A stretch of 64,000 nucleotides of DNA, taken from assembly GCA_017993835.1 (NCBI GenBank), contig JAGOLX010000009.1, positions 91,060-155,059 of the forward strand. The letters are read 5' to 3'. The stretch is from Phycisphaerae bacterium. GTDB lineage: Bacteria > Planctomycetota > Phycisphaerae > Sedimentisphaerales > Anaerobacaceae. Of this stretch, positions 44,941-53,267 are shown piece by piece (the stretch's first letter is position 1; each line of letters opens with the position of its first letter). Under the pieces are notes generated by a model. It made no database searches and had not been told where the DNA came from. It worked only from the letters and a program-made list of their open reading frames with translations. Made by a program: the position numbers and the translations under genes.

Positions 44941-45177
44941 ATGAAAAGACCGCAGAGACAACTCGTGCTCAACAAGGGCGCAGAGAAGTACATCTTCCGC
45001 TATGAACAAGGGCGGGAGGACGAACTGTTGGACGCCCTGATTGACCAGGTGAAGGACAGACGGACCGACTTCGACTGGTTCGATGCGGCGGTGATCAGCT
45101 TCAAGCTGACGCAGACGCTCATCGGGCGGGCGGAACAGTTGCTTCAGGAAGACTCGGATGTCAGGACGATGCCGTAA
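44941..45177 (+). CDS. Small conserved-looking hypothetical protein
   Basis: A 78-residue soluble protein of no known family. It has an N-terminal basic stretch, a KYIFRYEQGREDELLDALIDQV helix-rich core and DWFDAAVISFKLTQTLI. AAGG 8 nt before the ATG and codon use like its neighbours support it as real. No membrane segment or cysteine is present. It precedes the XerC/D-type gene by about 120 bp on the same strand. Confidence 0.65.
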   Translation: MKRPQRQLVLNKGAEKYIFRYEQGREDELLDALIDQVKDRRTDFDWFDAAVISFKLTQTLIGRAEQLLQEDSDVRTMP

Positions 45178-45299
45178 AAAGTGCGACAGGAGATGAGCCG
45201 GGGGGCCCGGAGAGGCGCCCCGATTCCAGGTTGTTAAGCGTGGGTCATAAGTCGAAAAGGTGGTCGATGATGCCGATGGAGCAGATAAACAGGTGCTAT

Positions 45300-46376
45300 A
45301 TGGAAGAAGGAAGCGCGGTCATTGAGCAGTTCTTGCACTACCTGAAGTTCGAGAAGCGGTTCTCGGAGCACACGGCCAAGTGCTATGGCGCCGACCTGTC
45401 GCAGTTCTCGGAGTTCCTGCTGAACTCGGCGGACCTGGCGGGGCCGGCACACCACGATGGGTTCGGCGACCCCGGCTCTCCCGGGGATCTGAATCATCAC
45501 GACGGCGGCGTGGCCACCGCGGTCGCCACGCAGACCGAAGTGGAAATCGACCAGAAGCTCCTGGCGGTCGATGCGAACGAAGCGCGGGCCTATCTCGCCT
45601 TTCTGAACGACAAAGGCTATTCGAAGGCCACGATTGCGCGGAAGCTGGCGACGCTTCGCAGCTTCTACAAGTTCTGCGTGAAGACCAATCGTCGCGACTC
45701 CAATCCGCTCACCGCGATTCGCACGCCGAAGCAGGAGAAGAAGCTGCCGAGATTCCTCGAGTTCGAAGAGGTCAAGCGCCTGCTCGAAACGCCGCCGACC
45801 GATTCCTGGCTGGGCTCCCGGGACCGCGCCATTCTGGAGACCCTCTACAGCACCGGGATTCGCGTCAGCGAGTTGGTCGGGCTGAACATGGACGATATCG
45901 ACTTCCTGGGCGAGGTGATCCACATCCGCGGCAAAGGCAAGAAGGAGCGAATCACGCCGGTCAGCTCGTCGGCCCTCCAGGCGATCCAGCACTACATGGA
46001 GTACCGCAACAAGCGGGCCCAGAACAACAGCCACTTCGACTCGAAGGTGCTGTTCGTGAACAAGCACGGGCAGCGTCTGAGCACGCGAAGCGTCCGCCGG
46101 AAGATGGACAAGTACCTGAAGGCAGCGGGCCTCGATCCCGCGATCAGCCCGCACACGCTGCGCCACAGTTTTGCGACCCACATGCTCAACAATGGCGCGG
46201 ACCTGCGCAGCGTCCAGGAGCTGCTCGGGCATCAGTCGCTCTCGACGACTCAGGTGTACACGCACCTGACCACGAAGAAGCTGAAGGAAGTCTACGACAA
46301 CGCCCATCCTCGCGAGGCCCTGACGCACGACAGCTACGCGCCTCAGGGCCCCAGTGGAGGCAACGGACAGTCGTAG
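45300..46376 (+). CDS. xerC: Tyrosine recombinase XerC/XerD family
   Basis: A 358-residue site-specific recombinase. The N-terminal SAM-like core-binding domain is split by an insertion of about 55 residues rich in Gly, His, Asp and Ala (PAHHDGFGDPGSPGDLNHHD) between its first and second helices. The catalytic domain is complete: Arg in GIRVSEL, Lys in RGKGKKER, His-x-x-Arg in HTLRHSFATH, His in LLGHQS and Tyr in TQVYTHL. ATG 45300 is preferred for AGGTG 5 nt upstream; ATG 45276 is in frame. It is likely the chromosome dimer-resolution recombinase; nothing nearby suggests an integrase of a mobile element. A terminator follows. Confidence 0.88.
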   Translation: MEEGSAVIEQFLHYLKFEKRFSEHTAKCYGADLSQFSEFLLNSADLAGPAHHDGFGDPGSPGDLNHHDGGVATAVATQTEVEIDQKLLAVDANEARAYLAFLNDKGYSKATIARKLATLRSFYKFCVKTNRRDSNPLTAIRTPKQEKKLPRFLEFEEVKRLLETPPTDSWLGSRDRAILETLYSTGIRVSELVGLNMDDIDFLGEVIHIRGKGKKERITPVSSSALQAIQHYMEYRNKRAQNNSHFDSKVLFVNKHGQRLSTRSVRRKMDKYLKAAGLDPAISPHTLRHSFATHMLNNGADLRSVQELLGHQSLSTTQVYTHLTTKKLKEVYDNAHPREALTHDSYAPQGPSGGNGQS

Positions 46377-46403
46377 TCTGGACGCCGCTGTATCTGAATC
46401 TTC

Positions 46404-46432
46404 AAGCCGCCCCCTCGGGCGGCTTTCTTTTT
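46404..46432 (+). terminator. Rho-independent terminator after xerC
   Basis: The stem AAGCCGCCC/GGGCGGCTT (46404-46412 with 46417-46425) has a 4-nt loop and the tail TTTCTTTTT. It is a strong intrinsic terminator 28 bp past the xerC stop. Confidence 0.9.
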
Positions 46433-46453
46433 GCGCGATGTGACAATCTGGGT

Positions 46454-46481
46454 TTGCCTTTCCGATGGTCGGTCGTACAAT
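46454..46481 (+). promoter_or_regulatory. Sigma-70-like promoter of the oxidoreductase gene at 46514
   Basis: TTGCCT (46454-46459), 16 bp, TACAAT (46476-46481). The predicted start is near 46488, 26 nt before the ATG. Confidence 0.55.
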
Positions 46482-46513
46482 GGCGCCATAACCTCTAAGG
46501 CAAGGAGACAGAC

Positions 46514-47875
46514 ATGACGCAGTCGAAGGACACATCGAAGGTCAACCGCCGGGAATTCCTCAAACACAGTGGCTCGGTCGCCGCAGGGGCGGCCATCCTC
46601 GGGAGTCTCACGCCGACGCTCCACGCGGCCGCGGATGACACCATTCGCATGGCCCTGATCGGGTGCGGCGGACGCGGCACCGGCGCCGTCGGCGATGCCT
46701 TGTCCGTGCCCAACAGCGGGCCGATGAAGCTCTATGCGATGGCCGACCTCGACGCCACCCGTATGGAGAACCAGCGCAAGGCCCTCCAGGACAAGTTCCA
46801 GGACAAGATCGACGTCCCCCGCGACCGCCAGTTCACCGGCTTCAAGGGCTATCGCCAGGCGATCGACGCCCTCCGACCCGGGGACATTGCTCTGTGTACC
46901 ACGCGGGCCTACATCCGCCCGATCCACGTCGAGTACGCGATCCAGAAGGGGATCAACGTGTTCATGGAGAAACCCTTCGCCTCCGATCCAGGCGGTCTGC
47001 ACCGCCTGCTCGCGGCGGGCGAAGAGGCCCAGAAGAAACGGGTCAAAGTCGCCGCGGGACTCCAGTGCCGTCACTCGCCCGCCCGCCAGGCGCTGATCGA
47101 GAAGATCCGCGACGGCGCAATGGGCGACATCCCGCTGATTCGTGCCAATCGCTACGAAGGCGGCGGCGGGCTCGGCAACGTGGGCGCCAACGCCAACAAG
47201 CTCAGGAGCCAGCTCGAATTTGGCCGGGTTCACCTGCTCTACGTCGGCTCGGGACACATGGTGGACAACCTGATCCACCAGATCGACGAATGCTGCTGGA
47301 TCAAGGACTCCTGGCCGGTCTCGGCGCACGGCCTGGGCGGCTGCTGGCCCCGCAGCACGGACTGCGGCCAGAACATCGACGTCTACGCGATCGAGTACAC
47401 CTACGCGGATGGGACCAAGGCCTTCTGCGAGTTCCGGCGGATGAACCACACCTACGGCGAGTTCGCCACCTTCATCCACGGCGCCAAGTGCGCCGCCCAG
47501 TTCTCGGGCATGACGCATGCGGCCACCGTACACCTGTTCAAGGACCAGCGGATCGAGAAGGACAACATCTCCTGGACGCCCACGAAGGACGCGGTCAGTC
47601 CGTGGCAGTACGAGTGGAACGACTTCGTCGACGCGATCCGCAACGACCGGCCGTACAACGAGCTCAAGCGAGCGGTCTACTCCGACCTCACCGCCCTCAT
47701 GGGCCGTGCCGCCTGTCACATCGGACAGAAGGTCACCTGGGACGACATGATGAAGTCCCGCTTCCTGTTCTGCGACTACCTCGACGACCTGAACGACGAT
47801 AGTCCGGTTCCGGTGAAGGCGGATGCGGAAGGCCGCTTCCCGGTCCCCACGCCGGGCCAGTGGAAGGAGATCTGA
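46514..47875 (+). CDS. Tat-exported Gfo/Idh/MocA family oxidoreductase
   Basis: A 453-residue protein with a twin-arginine signal (VNRREFLKHSGSVAAGAAILGS, about residues 9-30, shown here in part as RREFLKHS). The Rossmann motif is ALIGCGGRGTGAVG, the family motif MEKPFASDP, and the C-terminal domain has HQIDECCWIKDSWPVSAHGLGG. AGGAG 6 nt before ATG 46514 fixes the start. It closely resembles the protein encoded at 48564-49919 on the other strand, with shared stretches such as VAAGLQCRHS-like, QIDE and GTKAF/GTKAY, so the two are paralogues facing each other. Confidence 0.9.
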   Translation: MTQSKDTSKVNRREFLKHSGSVAAGAAILGSLTPTLHAAADDTIRMALIGCGGRGTGAVGDALSVPNSGPMKLYAMADLDATRMENQRKALQDKFQDKIDVPRDRQFTGFKGYRQAIDALRPGDIALCTTRAYIRPIHVEYAIQKGINVFMEKPFASDPGGLHRLLAAGEEAQKKRVKVAAGLQCRHSPARQALIEKIRDGAMGDIPLIRANRYEGGGGLGNVGANANKLRSQLEFGRVHLLYVGSGHMVDNLIHQIDECCWIKDSWPVSAHGLGGCWPRSTDCGQNIDVYAIEYTYADGTKAFCEFRRMNHTYGEFATFIHGAKCAAQFSGMTHAATVHLFKDQRIEKDNISWTPTKDAVSPWQYEWNDFVDAIRNDRPYNELKRAVYSDLTALMGRAACHIGQKVTWDDMMKSRFLFCDYLDDLNDDSPVPVKADAEGRFPVPTPGQWKEI

Positions 47876-47926
47876 CAAGATCGTCTCGCGCCCAGACGCT
47901 CAGACGCGCAGAAAAACGTAGATTCT

Positions 47927-48001
47927 CACACAGAGCCACAAAGGCACGAAGGCAGTCCTGTCGGATCGGCCGAGTGCTTTGTGGCTCCGTGCCTTTGTGT
48001 G
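47927..48001. repeat. Imperfect palindrome of CACAAAGGCACGAAG-type words
   Basis: The arm CACACAGAGCCACAAAGGCACGAAGGCA (47927-47954, first half CACACAGAGCCACAAAG) pairs imperfectly with 47975-48001, ending TGCCTTTGTGTG. Each arm is itself a tandem of CAC-purine-AG words. It lies 51 bp after the oxidoreductase stop. Confidence 0.7.
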
Positions 48002-48020
48002 GGCCCCTGTTCTATTCCGA

Positions 48021-48050
48021 CACGGATTCACGCGGACAGACACGGATTCG
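48021..48050. repeat. 20-bp period repeat CACGGATTC
   Basis: CACGGATTCA (48021-48030) recurs as CACGGATTCG (48041-48050), separated by CGCGGACAGA, a one-and-a-half-unit tandem repeat. Confidence 0.6.
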
Positions 48051-48052
48051 AC

Positions 48053-48083
48053 CCTGCCATTCCCACGAAAGCGGGAATGCAGG
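48053..48083. repeat. Palindrome ATTCCC-N8-GGGAAT (dRS3-like core)
   Basis: CCTGC-C-ATTCCC (48053-48064) and GGGAAT-GCAGG (48073-48083) are inverted copies around ACGAAAGC. The core resembles the dRS3-type elements known from Neisseria, although relatedness cannot be judged from one copy. Confidence 0.65.
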
Positions 48084-48093
48084 CTCTTCTAGC

Positions 48094-48120
48094 CGCAGAG
48101 GATGGCGAGGATCGCAGAGG
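48094..48120. repeat. CGCAGAGG short repeat
   Basis: CGCAGAGG occurs at 48094-48101 and 48113-48120, with the related GCGAGG between them, a small degenerate tandem array. Confidence 0.5.
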
Positions 48121-48242
48121 TTGGAGATACGTGCCGGTTTTTACTTGTTTCTTCCGCCTGTCTGCGCCATAGTAGTCCCGCGAGAGCAACCCAGACGAGC
48201 CGTGTCGGATGAATCGCAGCTTGGGGCTTGCTGGACGGATTG

Positions 48243-48548
48243 GTGAGGTCGAGACAAGTACACTGGGCGTGGAAGGCGGATGATCATGGCGATGCAGATC
48301 AGCGGAAGGACGAGCGCGCTTGGCAAGAGTTTGCGGCGCGGAGCCCACGGGAATTCCGCGACCTGGCAGCCGATGTCAACAACGCCGCCATTGCGGATCC
48401 CAACATCGACGATGACGAACCCTTGTACTACCCTCCGGTCTGGGTGTCCAACCCTGAACCCAACAACGTGCGTGTCTTCGTGTCCATTTACGATCGCGCG
48501 GGCCACGAGTCCGAGAGCTACGAACTCACGCCATTCGAACGACAGTAG
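48243..48548 (+). CDS. Small hypothetical protein (uncertain)
   Basis: A possible 101-residue protein, GTG start. The C-terminal 60 residues (DLAADVNNAAIADPNIDDDEPLYYPP and onward in short motifs VWVSNP, VRVFVSIYD) have a protein-like composition and good codon bias. The first 25 residues do not, and no Shine-Dalgarno is visible. It may be the remnant of a larger gene whose 5' end was lost to the adjoining repeats. It is convergent with the next oxidoreductase (15 bp). No family recognised. Confidence 0.4.
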   Translation: MRSRQVHWAWKADDHGDADQRKDERAWQEFAARSPREFRDLAADVNNAAIADPNIDDDEPLYYPPVWVSNPEPNNVRVFVSIYDRAGHESESYELTPFERQ

Positions 48549-48563
48549 GACCACAAACGGAAG

Positions 48564-49919
48564 TCAGATCTCCGTCCACTGGCCGGGGATGGGGACTGGG
48601 TAGCGGCCCTGAGCGTCCGCCTGGACCGGCGGGGGGCTGTCGTCCGTCATCTCGTCGATGGTCGGGCAGAAGCGGAAGTTGGAGGCCATGGCCTCGTCCC
48701 ACGTGATGACCTTGCCTGAGTGGACCGCGGCCCGGCCCATGATGTCCGCGAGATTCGACATTGCGGCGCGTTTGGCTTCGTTGTGCGGTCGGTCGTTGCG
48801 GATCGCGTCGAGCAGGGCGTCCCACTCCGCCTGCCAGGGCGTCACGGTCTCCCTGGGGGCCCGCCAGTCGATGTTATCGTTGGCGCATCGCTGGTTTCTG
48901 TACGTGTGCACGGTGCCCTCGTGGACGCTGCCCGAGAACTGTGCGGCGCACTTGGTCCCGTGGAGGTACGTCGCGAAGTCGTCATGGCAGTTCGCCAGCC
49001 AGCGGACCACGTCATAGGCCTTGGTCCCATCGGCGAACGTCCACTCGATGGTGATCGAGTCGAGGTTCTGGCTGCAATCGGTGGTGTTGGCCGCCCGGCC
49101 GCCGGTGCCGTGTGCGGCTACCGGCCATTCGCCCTTGAGCCAGCAGATCTCGTCGATCTGGTGGATGTTCATCTCCGCGAACAGCCCGCCCGAAACCCAG
49201 AGGAACTGCGTGAAGTTGCGAATCTGCCAGTGGAGGTCCTTCACATTCTCCGGTCGGGGCCCAAGCCATCCGCAGGGCTGCATCCGGTACGCGCGAATGA
49301 GCTGGATCTCGCCGAGCTGGCCGTCGCGGATACGCTTGATGAGTTCCTGACGGTTCCGCGAGTGACGGCATTGCAGGCCCGCGGCGATCTTGAGGTTCTT
49401 CTTCTGTGCGGCCTCGCCCGCCGCGATCACCCGGCGGACCGCCGGCGGATCGGTGGCGAACGACTTCTCCATGAACACGTTGACGCCTTTCTCGACTGCG
49501 TACTCCAATTGCTGGGGCCGGAAGCCCGCATAGCCGGTGAGCATGGCGACATCGCCGGGCTTGAGACAGTCGATGGCCTTCCGCCAAGCGTCGAAGCCCG
49601 CGAATCGCCGGTCCGGCGGGACATCCATCTTCGCGGCGTACTGGTTGCTGAGAGCCTTGTGGGCATTCGCCAGACGGTTCTCGAAGAAGTCCGCCATCGC
49701 GATCATCTTGACCGGGCCGTTGGGGGAGTCGAAGGCGTTTCCCGCGGCGCCGCAGCCCCGCCCGCCGCAACCAATCAGGGCTAGTCGGATCGTGTTGTCC
49801 TCGCCCGCGTGCACCATCGGGATGCTGATGCCGGTCAGTGCGGATGCCGCCGTGGCCTTCCCGCTCCACTGGAGCACCTCGCGACGTGTGGGCTTCGACG
49901 TTCGAGAGTTCTGTGTCAT
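48564..49919 (-). CDS. Tat-exported Gfo/Idh/MocA family oxidoreductase
   Basis: A 451-residue sugar oxidoreductase. The Tat signal is TRREVLQWSGKATAASAL (about residues 11-28), the Rossmann motif LALIGCGGRGCGAAG (about 46-60), and the family motif MEKSFATDPP, in which the usual proline of EKP is serine. AGGAG 8 nt before ATG 49919 sets the start, and the longer frame upstream overlaps the DUF4185 gene. It is last in the minus-strand unit PQQ propeller, DUF4185, oxidoreductase, with 41-bp gaps. It is a paralogue of the protein at 46514-47875. Confidence 0.9.
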   Translation of the reverse strand: MTQNSRTSKPTRREVLQWSGKATAASALTGISIPMVHAGEDNTIRLALIGCGGRGCGAAGNAFDSPNGPVKMIAMADFFENRLANAHKALSNQYAAKMDVPPDRRFAGFDAWRKAIDCLKPGDVAMLTGYAGFRPQQLEYAVEKGVNVFMEKSFATDPPAVRRVIAAGEAAQKKNLKIAAGLQCRHSRNRQELIKRIRDGQLGEIQLIRAYRMQPCGWLGPRPENVKDLHWQIRNFTQFLWVSGGLFAEMNIHQIDEICWLKGEWPVAAHGTGGRAANTTDCSQNLDSITIEWTFADGTKAYDVVRWLANCHDDFATYLHGTKCAAQFSGSVHEGTVHTYRNQRCANDNIDWRAPRETVTPWQAEWDALLDAIRNDRPHNEAKRAAMSNLADIMGRAAVHSGKVITWDEAMASNFRFCPTIDEMTDDSPPPVQADAQGRYPVPIPGQWTEI

Positions 49920-49960
49920 GACGAGTTCTCCTTCCAAAACCGTTCTTCTGGAATCGCGTA

Positions 49961-51001
49961 TCATCGGGAAATGTGCAGCGTGCATCGGGCCAGGTTGAAG
50001 TGATCGCCCCGGTCGAAGATGCACCATAGTGTCTTGCCGTCCCGGCTGATCCACGCTGCCGGAAACGAGTGCAGGTAGGCCGGACGCTTCTTCTCGGCGG
50101 GCGAGTACGTCCATTCCGGGAGGTCCTCGCCGTAGGCGACCGTCCGCCAGGGACCCCAGAGCTGCGTGCTCTCGTAGAGTCCCCAGTCGCCCAGGTCGTC
50201 GTGCACGGTTGCGCACAACAGATATCGTCCCGTCGCCGGGTGATACACGCACGTCGTGCCCCATCCGATACCGGCGGGGTCGTGGAAGACGGGCGTGCGA
50301 TCCTTTATGTTGCGGGACCAGCGCGGCGCGTCGACCGTTCCGCAGAAGTACTCGCAGGCATCGAGAGTTTCTATCTGGTCCTGCCTGACGCGAAACAGGT
50401 ACAGTCGGTTGTCCTTCACCCGGCATGGGTCGTTGTCGGAGAATCCATAGACATAGCATTGGGCTTTCGAGTTCGGGTCCCCCGAATACTGGACGAGGCC
50501 GGGGAAGGCGAACGCCTTGTGCGAGCGGGGAAACAGCCATCCGCAATCGACCCAGGACATCCCGCGGTCGGATGACTTCCACAATCGGCATCGATTCCAA
50601 ACGCCTTGCTCGCTGACGTAGAGGTAGAGTCGTCCGTTCGCGGAGATCAGGGTGCCTTTGCCTAGGGTCGGTGGCTGGCTGGATGCCGGCGCCAGACCAC
50701 CCCAGAGATTCACGCCTTTCCAGTCGGGCGGCGTTCCGGTGATCCTCGCGACGCCGATGGAGGCCCGTCCGCTGCTGTCGGTCCCGTTGAACCCGCCGCC
50801 GTCGCCCCACGTTGCGTAGATGGTTCCGCTCGCGTCGCAGGTGCAGGCCCAGATATCGCTCCCCGGCGCGCATCGTTCCAGAGTGTCCTGATGAAACTCG
50901 ATGCCTGTTATGACCTCGCTTCGCGGATAGGGCGGCTCGGACGCCGCTGCGAAGGCGGCCATTGCGGCGGACAGAGGCAGAACGAACGACCAGCGTTTCA
51001 T
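49961..51001 (-). CDS. Secreted DUF4185-like propeller protein
   Basis: A 346-residue exported protein with a signal peptide of about 20 residues (WSFVLPLSAAMAAFAAA). The rest is a five-bladed-propeller-like domain of the DUF4185/BNR kind: SDIWACTCDASGTIYATWGDGGGF, RLWKSSDRGMSWVDCGW (Asp-box-like), TCVYHPATGRYLLCATVHDD and AWISRDGKTLWCIFDRGD. Such domains bind or hydrolyse glycans. AAGGAG 5 nt before ATG 51001 supports the start. It has 41-bp gaps to its neighbours on both sides, so it is mid-operon. Confidence 0.8.
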   Translation of the reverse strand: MKRWSFVLPLSAAMAAFAAASEPPYPRSEVITGIEFHQDTLERCAPGSDIWACTCDASGTIYATWGDGGGFNGTDSSGRASIGVARITGTPPDWKGVNLWGGLAPASSQPPTLGKGTLISANGRLYLYVSEQGVWNRCRLWKSSDRGMSWVDCGWLFPRSHKAFAFPGLVQYSGDPNSKAQCYVYGFSDNDPCRVKDNRLYLFRVRQDQIETLDACEYFCGTVDAPRWSRNIKDRTPVFHDPAGIGWGTTCVYHPATGRYLLCATVHDDLGDWGLYESTQLWGPWRTVAYGEDLPEWTYSPAEKKRPAYLHSFPAAWISRDGKTLWCIFDRGDHFNLARCTLHISR

Positions 51002-51042
51002 GTTCGCTCCTTGGTCCGCGACCCGTGCGCGGACCCGCGGCG

Positions 51043-52341
51043 TTATTGCGCCGTCTCGATTCGATACAGGTACTCTTTGGTTCTCAGGATGAGGGCCTTG
51101 CCCCAGACGGCGGGCGAAGCCATGAAACCGGACCCCAGGGTATTCGTCGCCAGGGCCTCGTAGCTGCGCGAGGCCTTGAAGACCGTTGTCCGGCCCTCGC
51201 GGCTGAAGCAGTACAGGTTGTCGCCCGCGCAGAGCAGTGAGGCGGCATAGTTGCCTCGCACCCGCTCCCTCCAGATCTGCTTGCCCGTCGCGGCCTCCAG
51301 GCACGTCACGGTCCCGGTGTCGTTGATCATAAAGAACAGGTCGCCCACGAGCACGGGCGACGGCGTCTGAGGCACCATGCTCGCGGTCTTCCACGCGACG
51401 TGCGTTTCGGTGACATCTCCGCGGCCATCGGCGCGGATGGCCAGTAGTTCCGTCGGTCCGAACCCGGTGACCATGTAGGCGATCCCGTTGCCGAAGATGG
51501 GTCGTGAAGCGCCGGAGAAGCCCTGGGTGTGCACCTTCCAGAGTTCCCGGCTGTCGGCGGGGTCATAGCCGTAGACCGCCTTGGCGCCCACGCTGAGCAT
51601 CTGTGTCTGCCCGTTGACGTCCACGACGAGCGGCGTGCAGTACGCCTTTCGCAAGTCGCCTTCGGTCCTGGGCTTGCCGTCCTCGTCGAGGTCGTCCCAA
51701 TTGGCGGTGCGATCGGTCTTCCACACGGTCTGCCCGGTCCTCTTGTCGAGCGCGACGAGGTACTGGACATCCACGCCGTCCATGCTCAGGATGAGCAGGT
51801 TGTCGAACAGGATGGGAGACGAGCCCGGCCCGCGATAGTGCCGGCAGGGCAGATCGGTCCGCTTCCACAGCACATCGAACGTCTTGGTGTCGAGACAAGC
51901 GGTCCCGTAGGCGCCGAAGTGGACGTACACCCGGCCCGACTCGACGACCGGGGTGGGCGACGCGTAGCAGTTCATCGGATTGCCGAGCGGCTCGGGCTTG
52001 TCCGCGTGGAAGAGCTTCTCGTTGCAGCGGATCTCGCCTGTCTCGGCGTCGACGCAGATCGCGAAGAAGTCATGGCCGTCCTCCGTCGCGGTGGTTAGCC
52101 AGATCTGTCCCTCCATCACGACGGGCGAGGACCAGCCCAGGTGGGGGATCGCGGTCTTCCATCTGACGTTCTCGGTCTCGCTCCATCGAGTCGGCAGGTC
52201 GGGCGCGTTCACGTCGCCCGGCGGGTGGGCGAGCCCATTGCCCCAAGGCCCGCGAAACTGCGGCCACGCCATCTGGGCCCCGGCGGGGCAGGTGAACACG
52301 AACCCGACGATCAGACACCACCGACACGATTGCTTCATCAT
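51043..52341 (-). CDS. PQQ-like beta-propeller protein, secreted
   Basis: A 432-residue exported protein with a signal peptide of about 22 residues (CLIVGFVFTCPAGAQ). Eight-bladed PQQ/BamB-like propeller: AWPQFRGPWGNG near the mature N-terminus, the hallmark of planctomycete PQQ-repeat proteins, then blades such as ICVDAETGEIRCNEKL, LVALDKRTGQTVWKTDR, YGYDPADSRELWKVH and TCLEAATGKQIWRERV. No quinoprotein catalytic residues are evident, so a structural or binding role is likely. ATG 52341 (or the next ATG, 52338) is used; TTG 52359 is an alternative. It heads the operon 52341-48564, with TATAGT near 52387 on the minus strand. Confidence 0.85.
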   Translation of the reverse strand: MMKQSCRWCLIVGFVFTCPAGAQMAWPQFRGPWGNGLAHPPGDVNAPDLPTRWSETENVRWKTAIPHLGWSSPVVMEGQIWLTTATEDGHDFFAICVDAETGEIRCNEKLFHADKPEPLGNPMNCYASPTPVVESGRVYVHFGAYGTACLDTKTFDVLWKRTDLPCRHYRGPGSSPILFDNLLILSMDGVDVQYLVALDKRTGQTVWKTDRTANWDDLDEDGKPRTEGDLRKAYCTPLVVDVNGQTQMLSVGAKAVYGYDPADSRELWKVHTQGFSGASRPIFGNGIAYMVTGFGPTELLAIRADGRGDVTETHVAWKTASMVPQTPSPVLVGDLFFMINDTGTVTCLEAATGKQIWRERVRGNYAASLLCAGDNLYCFSREGRTTVFKASRSYEALATNTLGSGFMASPAVWGKALILRTKEYLYRIETAQ

Positions 52342-52565
52342 AGTTCGAGACTTCTGCAAGCGACTCCGATTTCTGCCGCCCCCGGACTATACAGTCCTCC
52401 GTACGATTTGGACGCAGCCTACCACAACCCGAGCGAATACTCAAGGACGGTCGCAGCGAGAGATGAAATGGATCGACAGGTCGCGGCGCGTGCGATAGCA
52501 TGACATTTCGCCGGCCATTGGAGTCCGGCGAGTCATTGGGGTCTTTTGCCAAGGGTGGTCACAGT

Positions 52566-53261
52566 ATGGCCCGAGCCATCGTGCTGTTGAGCGGGGGCCT
52601 GGATTCAGCGACGACGCTGGCCCTGGCTTGCAGGGAGGGGTTCGCCTGTCACGCGCTGAGCTTCCGCTACGGCCAGCGCCACAGTCGGGAGATCGAAGCC
52701 GCCCGGCGGGTGGCCCAGTCGCTCGGCGCGGTCGAGCATCGATTGATCGACATCGACCTGGGCGCCCTCGGCGGTTCCGCCCTCACCGATTCGCGGATCG
52801 ATGTGCCCAAGGACCGGGCGGATCTGGGCGAGGGCGTCGAGATCCCGCCAACCTATGTGCCGGCGAGGAACACGGTCTTCCTGAGCTACGCGCTGGCGTG
52901 GGCGGAGGTCCTGGGGGCCTTCGACATCTTCCTCGGGGTCAACTCGACGGATTACAGCGGCTACCCCGATTGTCGGGCCGAGTTCATCGCGGCGTTCGAG
53001 GCGATGGCCAATCTGGCGACTGCCGCCGCGGTGCAGGGGAAGGGCCGATATCGAATCCACGCGCCGATCCTCCACATGACCAAGGGCGAAATCATCCGGA
53101 CGGGCACGCAACTGGGCGTGGATTACTCGCTGACGCACAGTTGCTACGATCCCGATCCCCAGGGTCGTAGCTGCGGGCGGTGTGATTCGTGCCGCCTGCG
53201 GCTCAAGGGGTTTACCGAGGCGGGTCTCCAGGACCCGATCCGCTACGTTTCGCTGGGGTGA
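52566..53261 (+). CDS. queC: 7-cyano-7-deazaguanine synthase QueC
   Basis: A 231-residue ATP-dependent PP-loop enzyme that turns 7-carboxy-7-deazaguanine into preQ0 for queuosine. SGGLDS at residues 9-14 is the PP-loop. [33 protein letters not shown] and [14 protein letters not shown] are family motifs. The C-terminal zinc site is SCYDPD then [13 protein letters not shown] 52566 is used; the frame runs upstream to 52500 without family similarity. The stop lies 6 bp before queE, so the two are co-transcribed and translationally close. Confidence 0.94.
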   Translation: MARAIVLLSGGLDSATTLALACREGFACHALSFRYGQRHSREIEAARRVAQSLGAVEHRLIDIDLGALGGSALTDSRIDVPKDRADLGEGVEIPPTYVPARNTVFLSYALAWAEVLGAFDIFLGVNSTDYSGYPDCRAEFIAAFEAMANLATAAAVQGKGRYRIHAPILHMTKGEIIRTGTQLGVDYSLTHSCYDPDPQGRSCGRCDSCRLRLKGFTEAGLQDPIRYVSLG

Positions 53262-53267
53262 CCGTTC

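Larger units (their letters stand above)
47876..48242. other. Repeat-packed intergenic region, 367 bp
   Basis: The gap between the oxidoreductase gene and the small hypothetical frame holds at least four different short repeat types in series (47927-48001, 48021-48050, 48053-48083, 48094-48120). I see no protein gene. The hairpins could terminate or protect the upstream mRNA. Confidence 0.7.

Noticed and set aside
45300..46376. XerC/D as an integrase of a mobile element
   Set aside because: No attachment-site repeats, phage genes or tRNA next to it; housekeeping neighbours and terminator suggest a chromosomal recombinase.
52400..52566. preQ1 riboswitch upstream of queC
   Set aside because: I looked for the short pseudoknot with its A-rich tail before the start codon and saw nothing convincing.
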